A stretch of DNA of 64,000 nucleotides. Source: JADLGL01 sp963732865. GTDB lineage: Bacteria > Pseudomonadota > Alphaproteobacteria > Rhizobiales > Kaistiaceae. The translations under genes were made by a program, and so were the position numbers. Location of the stretch: positions 124,001 through 188,000 of the forward strand of contig CAVTBC010000001.1 of assembly GCA_963732865.1 (NCBI GenBank), given 5' to 3'. The notes beneath the pieces are model-generated. The model saw nothing but the letters and a program-made list of their open reading frames with translations, searched no databases and was not told the DNA's origin. Positions 8,802 to 17,643 of this stretch are shown here, in pieces (position 1 is the stretch's first letter; the number at the start of each line of letters is the position of its first letter).

Positions 8802-10316
8802 TTGAGTGATTGGCCGATCCTCTCGACGGTGACGTTCCTGCCGCTGGTGGGCGTGCTGTTCGTGCTCACCATCCGCGGCGACGACGACGTCTCGCGGCGC
8901 AACATCTACCATGTCGCGCTGTGGACGACGGCCGTCACCTTTGTCTTGTCGCTGGTGATCTGGGGCCGCTTCGACAGCGGCGTCGCCGACTTCCAGATGC
9001 TGGAGGATGCCGCCTGGCTTGGCGGCACGATCCATTATCGCATGGGCGTCGACGGCATCTCCATCCTGTTCGTCGTCCTCACCGCGTTCCTGATGCCGAT
9101 CTGTATCATCGCTTCCAAGCGGTCGGTGAAGACGCGGTTCAAGGAATACATGATCGCGTTTCTGGTGCTGGAGACGCTGATGATCGGCGTCTTTTGCTCG
9201 CTCGATCTGGTGCTGTTCTACGTGTTCTTCGAAGGCGTCCTCATTCCGATGTTCCTGATCATCGGTGTGTGGGGCGGCGCGCGGCGCGTTTATGCCAGCT
9301 TCAAGTTCTTCCTCTATACGCTCGCCGGTTCGGTTCTCATGCTGCTGGCGGTGCTGGCGATGTATTGGGAAGCCGGCACGACCAACATCATCGACCTCCT
9401 CAACTACCCGTTCCCGGAGTCGATGCAGACCTGGCTGTGGCTGGCGTTCTTCGCATCGTTTGCGGTGAAGCTGCCGATGTGGCCGGTGCACACCTGGCTG
9501 CCGGACGCGCATGTCGAAGCGCCAACGGCCGGGTCGGTGATCCTGGCCGGTGTCCTGTTGAAGATGGGCGGCTATGGCTTCCTGCGCTTCTCGCTGCCGA
9601 TGTTCCCGATTGCGTCGGGTGATCTGGCGCCTCTGATCTACACGCTGTCCGTCGTAGCGGTGATCTACACGTCCCTCGTGGCGCTGGCGCAGAAGGACAT
9701 GAAGAAGCTCATCGCCTATTCTTCGATCGCGCATATGGGCTTCGTCACGATCGGAATTTTCACGCTGACGGAGCAGGGCGTGCAAGGCAGCGTCTTCCTG
9801 ATGCTGTCGCATGGTCTCGTTTCCGGGGCGCTCTTCCTTTGCGTTGGCGTCGTCTATGACCGCATGCATACGCGCGAGATCAGCGCCTATGGCGGCCTAG
9901 TGCAGCGAATGCCGCTCTACGCCGTGGCGTTTCTGGTATTCACGCTCGCCAATGTCGGACTGCCGGGAACCAGCGGCTTCGTCGGCGAGTTCCTCGTTCT
10001 GGTGGGCGTCTTCCAGGTGAATACCTGGGTCGCGGTTCTGGCGACGACGGGCATCATCCTGTCGGCCGCCTATGCTCTGTGGCTCTATCGCCGCGTCATT
10101 TTCGGACCGCTGGTGAAGGACGCGCTGAAGAGCATCAAGGATCTGTCGCGGCGCGAACAGCTTATCCTGGCGCCGCTGGTGGTCCTGATCCTGTTCTTCG
10201 GCGTCTATCCGATGCCCATCCTCGACGTTACGGCCGTGTCGGTCGACCACCTCGTGACGCACACCCAGTCGGCGATTGACGCGGCGGCGCAACTCGCCAG
10301 CGCGGCGGCGCAGTGA
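8802..10316 (+). CDS. nuoM: NADH-quinone oxidoreductase subunit M (NuoM)
   Basis: Antiporter-like proton-pumping subunit of the membrane arm, 504 residues. TTG start: the protein then begins MSDWPILSTVTFLPLVG, as in relatives, and no in-frame ATG lies nearby. Conserved segments: the key glutamate in FYVFFEGVLIPMFLIIGVWG, KLPMWPVHTWLPDAHVEAPT and QKDMKKLIAYSSIAHMGF. About fourteen hydrophobic helices. Separated from nuoL by ten bases and from nuoN by ten. Confidence 0.96.
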   Translation: MSDWPILSTVTFLPLVGVLFVLTIRGDDDVSRRNIYHVALWTTAVTFVLSLVIWGRFDSGVADFQMLEDAAWLGGTIHYRMGVDGISILFVVLTAFLMPICIIASKRSVKTRFKEYMIAFLVLETLMIGVFCSLDLVLFYVFFEGVLIPMFLIIGVWGGARRVYASFKFFLYTLAGSVLMLLAVLAMYWEAGTTNIIDLLNYPFPESMQTWLWLAFFASFAVKLPMWPVHTWLPDAHVEAPTAGSVILAGVLLKMGGYGFLRFSLPMFPIASGDLAPLIYTLSVVAVIYTSLVALAQKDMKKLIAYSSIAHMGFVTIGIFTLTEQGVQGSVFLMLSHGLVSGALFLCVGVVYDRMHTREISAYGGLVQRMPLYAVAFLVFTLANVGLPGTSGFVGEFLVLVGVFQVNTWVAVLATTGIILSAAYALWLYRRVIFGPLVKDALKSIKDLSRREQLILAPLVVLILFFGVYPMPILDVTAVSVDHLVTHTQSAIDAAAQLASAAAQ

Positions 10317-10326
10317 GGCAGGACTG

Positions 10327-11766
10327 ATGGAACTCTCGGCCGCACCAACCATCGACGAAATCGTCACCGCGCTGCCGGAGATCGCCCTTGCTGCGGGGGC
10401 GCTGGTGATGCTCGTTGTCGGGATCATCGCCAAGCATCCGGCCCGGCTCGTCACCGCTCTTGCGCTACTGCTGGTCGGCGGCTCGGCGATCGCGCTGTTC
10501 TTCATTCCGCTCTCGGGACCGGTCTTCAACGGCGCCTTCATCCTCGATCCGTTTGCGCGCTTCATGAAGATCGCGACACTAATCGCGTCGGAGATCGCCA
10601 TTATTCTCGCTGTCGGATTTGGGCGGCGGGAGAGCTTCGAGCGCTTTGAATATCCGATCCTTATCGTCACCGCGACGCTGGGCATGATGGTGATGATCTC
10701 GGCGCATGATCTGATCGCGCTCTATATCGGCATCGAGTTGCAGTCGCTGTCGCTCTACGTCCTGGCGGCGATCAAGCGCGATTCACTGAAGGCGACGGAA
10801 GCGGGCATCAAATATTTCGTTCTCGGCGCGATGTCGTCGGGCCTCCTGCTTTACGGCGCTTCGCTGATCTATGGCTTCACCGGCCAGACCTCGTTTGACG
10901 GTATCGCCGCAGCGCTGCAGGGCGGCGCCGATACCGGCCTCATTTTTGGCCTCGTCTTCTTGCTTGCCGGTCTCGCGTTCAAGGTGGCCGCCGTGCCGTT
11001 CCATATGTGGACGCCGGACGTCTATCAGGGTGCGCCGACGCCGGTGACCGCGTTCTTCGCGGCGGCGCCCAAGCTCGCGGCGATGGCGCTGCTGGTGCGG
11101 GTCGTCAGCGAGCCCTTCGGCAATCTGGGCGACCAGTGGCAGCAGATTATCGCTTTCCTCGCGATTGGCTCGATGGTGCTCGGCGCCTTTGCTGCGATCG
11201 GTCAGAACAACATCAAACGCCTGATGGCTTATTCAGCGATCGGCCATGTCGGCTTCGCGCTGGTCGGGCTGGCAGCCGGAACCGAAGCAGGCGTCCAGGG
11301 CGTCATCATCTATCTGGTGATCTATCTGGCGATGACAGTCGGAACATTCGCCTGCATCCTGGCGATGCGGACGTCGGACGGCATGGTCGAGAATATCAGC
11401 GATCTTGCCGGCATTTCGCGCACCAATCCGGTGATGGCGACGATCCTGGCGCTGCTCATGTTCTCGCTCGCGGGCATCCCGCCGCTTGCCGGCTTCTTTG
11501 CCAAGTTCTACGTGTTCTCGGCTGCGATCGAAGCGGGCCTTTATCCGCTAGCGGTGATTGGCGTTCTCGCCAGTGTCGTCGGCGCCTTCTATTACCTGCG
11601 CGTCGTCAAGGTGATGTTCTTCGATGAAGCCATGAAGGGCTTCGAGCCGATGGTCGGCGAATATCGTCTCGTGGTTGGCGCAAGTGGTGTATTTGCGGTC
11701 GCATTCATTCTCTTGGCAGGGCCGCTGAATGATCTCGTACAGACCGCCGCCGGCACGTTCTTCTAG
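10327..11766 (+). CDS. nuoN: NADH-quinone oxidoreductase subunit N (NuoN)
   Basis: Last gene of the complex I operon; antiporter-like membrane subunit of 479 residues starting MELSAAPTIDEIV. The frame is open further upstream, but this ATG follows nuoM directly and gives the usual length. Signatures: LIALYIGIELQSLSLYVLAA, KVAAVPFHMWTPDVYQGAPT (lysine in the proton path) and QNNIKRLMAYSAIGHVGFAL. The biotin ligase gene starts six bases later, so the transcript probably runs on into birA and rnj, as in other rhizobia. Confidence 0.96.
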   Translation: MELSAAPTIDEIVTALPEIALAAGALVMLVVGIIAKHPARLVTALALLLVGGSAIALFFIPLSGPVFNGAFILDPFARFMKIATLIASEIAIILAVGFGRRESFERFEYPILIVTATLGMMVMISAHDLIALYIGIELQSLSLYVLAAIKRDSLKATEAGIKYFVLGAMSSGLLLYGASLIYGFTGQTSFDGIAAALQGGADTGLIFGLVFLLAGLAFKVAAVPFHMWTPDVYQGAPTPVTAFFAAAPKLAAMALLVRVVSEPFGNLGDQWQQIIAFLAIGSMVLGAFAAIGQNNIKRLMAYSAIGHVGFALVGLAAGTEAGVQGVIIYLVIYLAMTVGTFACILAMRTSDGMVENISDLAGISRTNPVMATILALLMFSLAGIPPLAGFFAKFYVFSAAIEAGLYPLAVIGVLASVVGAFYYLRVVKVMFFDEAMKGFEPMVGEYRLVVGASGVFAVAFILLAGPLNDLVQTAAGTFF

Positions 11767-11772
11767 TCGTCG

Positions 11773-12600
11773 ATGACCTTCATCCTGGGTCCCAACGCCC
11801 TGGCGGCGGGCTATCGGCTTTTCCCGTATGACACGATCGGCTCGACCAGCGCCGAAGCGATGGCGATGGCGCGGGCCGGCGATTCGGGCCGCGTCTGGGT
11901 GGCGGCGCTGGAACAGACCGCGGGTGTCGGGCGGCGTGCAAGGCCATGGCAGACGCCGCGCGGCAATCTCGCCGCTAGTGTTTTCGTGCAAACCAGCGCT
12001 ACGCCCAACCGCGCCGCAACGCTTGGCTTCGTCGCCGGCCTCAGCCTGATGGAGGCGCTGGCGAAATTGGCGCCGGCGCTGGTGGCCGACACCGCGCTCG
12101 ACGGCGCAACCGGCCGCAAGTCGCAGTTGGCGTTGAAATGGCCGAACGATCTGGTCAATGGCGGCGGCGCCAAGATCGCCGGCATTCTGCTGCAGGCGGA
12201 ACGTCTGTCACGCGACAAGATGGGTGTCGTGGCAGGCATCGGCGTCAACACGATCGCGGCTCCCGAAGGCACGCCTTTCCCGGCGACGTCGCTAGCGGCG
12301 CTCGGCTGCCGCATCACCGCCGAGGAACTATTCACCGAACTCGCCGAAAGCTGGCTGCGCTACGAACGGCTTTGGGACAACAGCGAGGGCCTTCCTGCCA
12401 TCCGCGAATTGTGGATGGAGCGGGCGACGGGGATTGGCGAGGAGGTCGCGGTCAAGGTCGGCAACGAGATCGTTCGCGGGCGATTTGCGACGATCGACGA
12501 CGAGGGCTGCCTGGTCGTGCGGACGCCTGGCGGTGAGCGACGGATCACCGCCGGTGAAGTCCATCTCGGGACGGTCGCTTCTTTGCGAGCGGCGGGCTGA
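11773..12600 (+). CDS. birA: biotin--[acetyl-CoA-carboxylase] ligase
   Basis: Attaches biotin to the carrier protein of acetyl-CoA carboxylase and other carboxylases via biotinyl-AMP. 275 residues: a BPL/LPL catalytic domain and a small C-terminal SH3-like domain (about 225-275). The adenylate loop reads GVGRRARPW (51-59), a variant of GRGRRGRxW, and KWPNDL sits at 122-127 with the active lysine pair nearby (GGGAKIAGIL). There is no N-terminal helix-turn-helix, so this is a pure ligase and not a biotin repressor. Lies between nuoN and rnj with gaps of six and two bases, a typical alphaproteobacterial arrangement. Confidence 0.92.
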   Translation: MTFILGPNALAAGYRLFPYDTIGSTSAEAMAMARAGDSGRVWVAALEQTAGVGRRARPWQTPRGNLAASVFVQTSATPNRAATLGFVAGLSLMEALAKLAPALVADTALDGATGRKSQLALKWPNDLVNGGGAKIAGILLQAERLSRDKMGVVAGIGVNTIAAPEGTPFPATSLAALGCRITAEELFTELAESWLRYERLWDNSEGLPAIRELWMERATGIGEEVAVKVGNEIVRGRFATIDDEGCLVVRTPGGERRITAGEVHLGTVASLRAAG

Positions 12601-12602
12601 TC

Positions 12603-14270
12603 GTGGCCGGCAAAGACGAACTCGTCTTCGCAGCCCTCGGCGGTGTCGGCGAAATCGGGATGAATCTGGGCCTCTACGGATTCGGCCCGGCGAACGACCG
12701 CAAATGGATCGCCGTCGATTGCGGCGTCACCTTCGCGGGACCGGATCTGCCCGGTATCGATCTCATCTATCCGGACATCAGTTTTCTCGAGAAGCTTGGT
12801 CCGCGCCTGCTGGCCATGGTCATCACGCATGGCCATGAGGATCACTATGGCGCGCTCGCCACGCTGTGGCCGAAATTCCGCGCGCCGGTATACGCCTCGC
12901 CGTTTGTCGAAGGTCTGTTGGCGGCGCGGCATGGCGCCGAGGCTGCCGCTTCGGAGATGCGCATCAATCCGGTCCGCGCCGGCCGTCGCTGGACGATCGG
13001 CCCGTTCGACCTTGAATGCGTGGGTGTCGCGCATTCAATCCCGGAAGCGATGTCGCTTGTCATTCGCACGCCGCTCGGGACCGTCGTTCACACCGGGGAC
13101 TGGAAGCTGGACACGGATCCGGTCGTGGGCTGGCAGACGGATACGAAGCGCCTGCACGAAATCGGCGAGGAGGGCGTGCTCGCCCTGGTGTGCGATTCCA
13201 CCAATGCCGGGCGCGAGGGGGAAAGCGCCAGCGAGGGCGCTGTCGCCGAGGGAATCGCCGCAGTCGTCGCCGAAGCGAAAGGCCGCGTCGCCTTCACGCT
13301 GTTCTCATCCAACGTTGCCCGTCTGCGCTCGATTGCGCTTGCAGCGCGTGCCGCGGGCCGTGAAGTGGTCGCCACCGGCCGCGCCATCAGGCGGGTCATC
13401 GAGGTCGCTACCGAACTTGGCTACCTCGAAGGAACCCCGCCATTTCGCGAAGTCGAAGAACTGGACCGGTTGCCGGCGGGCAATGTCGTCCTGATCCTTT
13501 CCGGCAGCCAGGGCGAAGCACGCGCTGCGTTGGCCCGCGTTGCCGCCGGCGAGGATCGCCGCGTTCGCCTGGGGCCCGGCGATGTGATGGTGTTCTCGTC
13601 GCGCACGATCCCGGGCAATGAGCGGCCGGTGATCGACATCGTCAACCAGCTCACCAAGGCGGGCGTCACCGTGGTGACCGACCGCGAGCGCCTCGTTCAC
13701 ACCTCCGGGCATCCGCGCCGCGGTGAGTTGAGGTCCCTCTATAGCTGGCTGAGGCCCGAGATCCTTGTGCCGGTGCATGGCGAGGCCGCGCATCTGGCGG
13801 CGCAGACGGCGCTCGGCCGAGAGGCCGGGATCGGCACCGTCCTCGACGCTTCGGACGGTTCGCTCGTCCGTCTGGCGCCCAACCCGGCATCCTTCGCCGA
13901 GTCGGTGCCGGTGGGGCGAACCTATCGGGACGGCACGGTAATCGGCGAATTCGACACGCTTGGCATCAGCCAGCGGCGGCGCATGGCCTTTGCCGGGCAC
14001 ATCGCCGTCGTCATCGTTCTCGACGATCGTGGGGAGGTACAAGGCGGACCGAAGGCAACCCTGACCGGCATTCCGATCGCGACACCGAACGGCGGGGCGA
14101 TGACGGACGTAGTGGCGAAGGCCGTGCATGGCGCGTTGACCGGAATCCCGAGGCCGCGCCGGCGCAGCTCCGAGTTGGTGGCCGAAGCGGTGCGCCGCGC
14201 CGTCCGCGCGGAAGTGGCCGCGGTGTGGGGCAAGAAGCCGGTTTGCGTCGTGCAGGTCGTCACGATTTAG
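12603..14270 (+). CDS. rnj: ribonuclease J
   Basis: Metallo-beta-lactamase/beta-CASP nuclease that processes and degrades mRNA and rRNA with endo- and 5' exonuclease activity. 555 residues from a GTG two bases after birA. The metal motif HGHEDH is at 76-81, further ligands follow in the GVAHSIPEA region and VVHTGDWKLD, and the beta-CASP part contains LFSSNVARLRSIALAA and VHTSGHPRRGELRSLYSWLRP, which includes the phosphate-binding His. The C-terminal domain ends with VAAVWGKKPVCVVQVVTI. Alphaproteobacteria carry one RNase J. Confidence 0.95.
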   Translation: MAGKDELVFAALGGVGEIGMNLGLYGFGPANDRKWIAVDCGVTFAGPDLPGIDLIYPDISFLEKLGPRLLAMVITHGHEDHYGALATLWPKFRAPVYASPFVEGLLAARHGAEAAASEMRINPVRAGRRWTIGPFDLECVGVAHSIPEAMSLVIRTPLGTVVHTGDWKLDTDPVVGWQTDTKRLHEIGEEGVLALVCDSTNAGREGESASEGAVAEGIAAVVAEAKGRVAFTLFSSNVARLRSIALAARAAGREVVATGRAIRRVIEVATELGYLEGTPPFREVEELDRLPAGNVVLILSGSQGEARAALARVAAGEDRRVRLGPGDVMVFSSRTIPGNERPVIDIVNQLTKAGVTVVTDRERLVHTSGHPRRGELRSLYSWLRPEILVPVHGEAAHLAAQTALGREAGIGTVLDASDGSLVRLAPNPASFAESVPVGRTYRDGTVIGEFDTLGISQRRRMAFAGHIAVVIVLDDRGEVQGGPKATLTGIPIATPNGGAMTDVVAKAVHGALTGIPRPRRRSSELVAEAVRRAVRAEVAAVWGKKPVCVVQVVTI

Positions 14271-14365
14271 GGCGATTGGGCGCAGGCGGGAAGGGCGTCG
14301 GGATTTGCTTCGTTTCGCTGGCGGTCGTAAACCGGCGCGAGCAATTTTCAGGAAGCCCGACCCGA

Positions 14366-14626
14366 ATGAACTGGCTGACGATCTCCGCCGTCTATTTTGT
14401 CACTTGGTGGCTTTGCCTCTTCATCGTCCTGCCGATCGGCGTGCGGACGCAGGATGAAGAGGGCGAGACGACGCTTGGCACGATTGGCAGTGCGCCGGCG
14501 CGGCCGATGCTGGCGCGCAAGGCGCTGGCGGCGACGGTTCTAGCGGCGGTTATTGTGGGGGCATTGGCCTTCGCGTTCGATCGCTTCGACGTCACGCTGG
14601 AAAGCGTCAGTCACGCGCTCGACTAG
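14366..14626 (+). CDS. DUF1467 family membrane protein
   Basis: 86-residue protein with two hydrophobic helices (about 5-25 and 55-75), beginning MNWLTISAVYFVTWWLCLF followed by LPIGVRTQDE, the family signature. Function unknown; the family is found next to rnj and proS in Hyphomicrobiales, which is the position here. The frame is open back to 14225, but the ATG at 14366 gives the conserved N-terminus. Likely expressed from the rnj transcript. Confidence 0.85.
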   Translation: MNWLTISAVYFVTWWLCLFIVLPIGVRTQDEEGETTLGTIGSAPARPMLARKALAATVLAAVIVGALAFAFDRFDVTLESVSHALD

Positions 14627-14631
14627 GCCTT

Positions 14632-14661
14632 GAAACAAAAAGCAAGGCCCGAGGGCCTTGC
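14632..14661 (-). terminator. intrinsic terminator on the minus strand
   Basis: Read on the minus strand, a perfect inverted repeat GCAAGGCCC/GGGCCTTGC (stem arms 14653-14661 and 14642-14650) is followed directly by TTTTTGTTT. The plus-strand side has no T run after the hairpin, so it is oriented to end a minus-strand transcript. No recognised gene lies upstream on that strand; the only candidate is the small ORF at 14677-14874. Confidence 0.75.
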
Positions 14662-14676
14662 CAAAGTCTTCGCGTC

Positions 14677-14874
14677 CTAACCCCTCCTACCGTAAGGCTT
14701 TTCGGCAACTTTTTTTGTTGTCCTTAGCCACTCCGGTGGCAGCAGCTTGCGCCGCGCCAGAGGGGTCTCCTCCCAAGACTCAGACCGCGATGTTTTTCTC
14801 CCCTGCGGCTTTGCCGCAGCTCCTTCTTTCGAGGAAGTATGACAATAGCGCAATGTGCGACTTTGTGTCATCAC
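14677..14874 (-). CDS. candidate small basic protein or sRNA on the minus strand
   Basis: A 65-codon ORF that ends 15 bases before a strong intrinsic terminator of the same orientation. The predicted peptide is Lys/Arg-rich, with the C-terminal stretch RRKLLPPEWLRTTKKVAEKP looking protein-like, and a GAGG ribosome-site-like sequence lies about ten bases before its double ATG. Against coding: third codon positions are not GC-biased as in all neighbours, and local GC is lower. An sRNA is therefore an equal possibility; a short hairpin CTGCGGC/GCCGCAG lies within it. I do not recognise a family and found no clear -35/-10. The overlapping plus strand is upstream sequence of proS. Confidence 0.4.
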   Translation of the reverse strand: MMTQSRTLRYCHTSSKEGAAAKPQGRKTSRSESWEETPLARRKLLPPEWLRTTKKVAEKPYGRRG

Positions 14875-15019
14875 AATATCGCCTCGGAAGCCAAATTTTT
14901 GTCGCGTCTGCCGTCAAAGCAATCTCTTCCTGCCGCTGTTTCAGGCGTTGCGCTTGACGGACGCTATCGACCATGGCGTTTGGCAAAACTCCAAGCCACT
15001 CGAATCGCACTGGTCTTTC
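14875..15019. other. intergenic region upstream of proS
   Basis: Together with 14627-14874 this forms a gap of about 390 bases between the DUF1467 gene and proS on the plus strand. It should hold the proS promoter and, on the other strand, the promoter of the small minus transcript, but I see no convincing -35/-10 pair in either direction. The plus frame is open into proS from 14855, yet the upstream part lacks the ProRS N-terminal pattern and low GC3 argues against its being coding. Confidence 0.4.
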
Positions 15020-16339
15020 ATGCGCCTGTCCCGATATTTCCTGCCGACGTTGCGCGAGACTCCGAAAGAGGCCGAAATCGTCTCGCATCGTTTGATGCTG
15101 CGGGCGGGCATGATCCGGCAGCAGGCGGCGGGCATCTATTCCTGGCTGCCGCTCGGCCAGCGTGTTCTGGCGCGCATTGCGGACATCGTGCGCGAGGAAC
15201 AGAACCGCGCCGGCGCCATTGAGATTCTGATGCCGACGATCCAGCCGGCGGAGCTCTGGCGCGAGAGCGGACGCTATGACGATTACGGCAAGGAGATGCT
15301 GCGGATTGAGGATCGGCATGAGCGGGCAATGCTTTACGGCCCGACCGCCGAGGAGGTGGTCACCGACATTTTCCGCAGCTTCGTACGCTCATACCGCGAT
15401 CTGCCGCTGAACCTTTACAACATACAGTGGAAGTTCCGCGACGAAGTACGGCCCCGCTTTGGCGTCATGCGCGGTCGCGAGTTCCTGATGAAGGATGCCT
15501 ATTCCTTCGACATCGACTTCGAGGCCTCACGCGCTGCCTATCAGCGGATGTTCGTCGCCTATCTGCGCACCTTTGCGCGGCTCGGCCTGAAGGCGATTCC
15601 GATGCGGGCCGAATCCGGTCCGATCGGCGGCGATATGAGCCACGAATTCGTGATTCTGGCGCAGACTGGCGAGAGTGCAGTCTTCTGCTCCAGGAAGCTT
15701 CTCGACCTGCCGATTCCCGGCGAGGACACTGATTTCCTCGGCGATCTGTCACCGATCATCGATGCCTGGACGGAGCACTATGCGGCGACCGAGGAAAAGC
15801 ACGATCCGGCGGCTTTCGCGGCGTTGCCGGCCGAGGAGCAGATGGCGGCGCGCGGCATCGAGGTTGGCCACATCTTCCATTTCGGCGGCAAATATTCCGA
15901 GCCGATGAAAGCGACCGTTGCCGGTCCGGACGGCGTCGAGCGGCCGGTGCAGATGGGCTCCTATGGCATCGGCGTCTCGCGTCTGGTCGGTGCGATCATC
16001 GAGGCGAGCCATGACGACGCCGGCATCATCTGGCCCGAGGCGGTGGCGCCGTTCCGCGCCGGCATCGTCAATCTCAAGCCGAACGATGCGGTGACCGACG
16101 CGGCCGCCAGTGATCTGCATGACCGCCTTGCCGCCGCCGGAATCGACGTGCTTCTCGACGACGCAGAAGCAAGCGCCGGGGCGAAATTCGCGACCATGGA
16201 TTTGATCGGACTGCCCTGGCAGGTGATCGTCGGCCCGAAGGGGCTGGCGCGCGGTGAGGTCGAATTCAAGAATCGCGCGACCGGCGAGCGCGAGGCGATG
16301 AGCCCCGAGGCCGCGGTCAACCGCTTGCTGGGGAGCTGA
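15020..16339 (+). CDS. proS: prolyl-tRNA synthetase
   Basis: Class II aminoacyl-tRNA synthetase charging tRNA-Pro. Start chosen at the ATG giving MRLSRYFLPTLRETPKEAE, the usual alphaproteobacterial N-terminus, and 439 residues; this short form lacks the large editing insertion of the E. coli type. Motif 1 around MLRAGMIRQQAAGIYSWLPL, motif 2 around YNIQWKFRDEVRPRFGVMRG, motif 3 around GSYGIGVSRLVGAI, then an anticodon-binding domain. Followed seven bases later by the lolC-like gene. Confidence 0.95.
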   Translation: MRLSRYFLPTLRETPKEAEIVSHRLMLRAGMIRQQAAGIYSWLPLGQRVLARIADIVREEQNRAGAIEILMPTIQPAELWRESGRYDDYGKEMLRIEDRHERAMLYGPTAEEVVTDIFRSFVRSYRDLPLNLYNIQWKFRDEVRPRFGVMRGREFLMKDAYSFDIDFEASRAAYQRMFVAYLRTFARLGLKAIPMRAESGPIGGDMSHEFVILAQTGESAVFCSRKLLDLPIPGEDTDFLGDLSPIIDAWTEHYAATEEKHDPAAFAALPAEEQMAARGIEVGHIFHFGGKYSEPMKATVAGPDGVERPVQMGSYGIGVSRLVGAIIEASHDDAGIIWPEAVAPFRAGIVNLKPNDAVTDAAASDLHDRLAAAGIDVLLDDAEASAGAKFATMDLIGLPWQVIVGPKGLARGEVEFKNRATGEREAMSPEAAVNRLLGS

Positions 16340-16346
16340 TCGCGCT

Positions 16347-17643
16347 TTGGCGGTGAACGAACAAACGGCCGAGACAGCGGAGCCGACCCGCACCAAGCCG
16401 TTCGCCCGGTTCGAGTGGATGGTCGCGTTCCGCTATCTGCGCGCGCGTCGCCGCGAGCGATTTCATCTCCGTCATCACGCTGATCTCGCTGATCGGCATC
16501 ATGCTGGGCGTGGCGACGCTGATCGTCGTCATGTCGGTGATGAACGGCTTCCGCGCCGAACTCATCGACCGCATTCTCGGCATCAACGGTCACATCGTCA
16601 TCGAGCCAGTCGATACGCCGCTCAATGATTATGACACCGTTGCGGCTGCGGTGGCTGCCGTTCCAGGCGTTGTCGGCGTCTTGCCGCTGATCGAGAAGCA
16701 GGTGCTGGCTAGCGGACCGGCGGGCTCCACTGGCGCCCTGATCCGCGGCGTGCGCGAGCAGGATTTGCCGTCGGTTCCGGGCCTCACCGACAATGTGTTG
16801 TTCGGTTCGCTGGCCGCGTTCGATGAGGCCGAGGGCATTGCTCTCGGCACTGGCGTCGCGCAGGCGCTCGGCGTCACGGTCGGCGACAATGTCACCCTCA
16901 TCAGCCCGGACGGGCCGATCACACCGATGGGGCAGGTGCCGGCCGAGCGAACCTTCAAGGTCGTCGCCATCTTCCAAATCGGCATGTCGGAATATGATTC
17001 GACCTTCATCTTCATGCCCTTCGCCACGGCGCAGTCGTTCTTCGGCACCGGCGACGAAGCCACGGCGATCGAGATCTATGTCGACAATCCGGACAATGTC
17101 GACGCGATCAAACCGCTGGTCGTGGATGCCATGGGCCGGCCCGGCTATCTCGTCGACTGGCAGCAGCGGAACACCACCTTCTTCTCCGCGCTCGAGGTCG
17201 AGCGGAACGTCATGTTCCTGATCCTGGCGCTGATTGTCCTCGTCGCCGCGCTCAACATCGTCTCCGGCCTCACGATGCTGGTGAAAGAGAAGGGCCGCGA
17301 CATTGCCATCTTGCGCACGCTCGGAGCGACGCGCGGCGCGATCCTCCGTCTGTTCTTCATCACCGGGGCCGCGATCGGCACCGCCGGGACGCTGCTCGGC
17401 CTCGTGCTTGGCATCGTCGTGACGTGGAACGTCGAGGCGCTGCGCGGCCTCATCTCACGCCTCACCGGCACCGAGATCTTCTCGCCGGATCTCTATTACC
17501 TCAGCGTCTTGCCGGCCGACATCAATCCCAGCGAGGTCATCACGGTCGTGCTGATGGCGCTAGCGCTCAGCTATCTGGCCACGCTCTATCCGGCGTGGCG
17601 GGCGGCCAAGCTCGATCCGGTCGAGGCGCTGCGTTACGAATGA
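16347..17643 (+). CDS. lolC: lipoprotein-releasing ABC transporter permease (LolC/LolE type), frameshifted in this sequence
   Basis: Inner-membrane permease that, with LolD, releases lipoproteins to the periplasmic carrier LolA. The N-terminal part reads in one frame (PFARFEWMVAFRYLRARRRERF), and the rest continues in the +1 frame (ISVITLISLIGIMLGVATLI). One extra T in the TTT at 16461-16463 explains the break exactly; removing it restores a full-length protein of about 431 residues with four membrane helices, a large periplasmic domain (about 60-270) and a C-terminal FtsX-like domain. TTG at 16347 is the likely start. Since the gene is normally essential and the rest is intact, sequence error is more likely than decay. 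Confidence 0.85.

Noticed and set aside
14620..14661. Plus-strand terminator for the rnj/DUF1467 transcript
   Set aside because: The hairpin has no T run on the plus side; the T run is on the minus strand.
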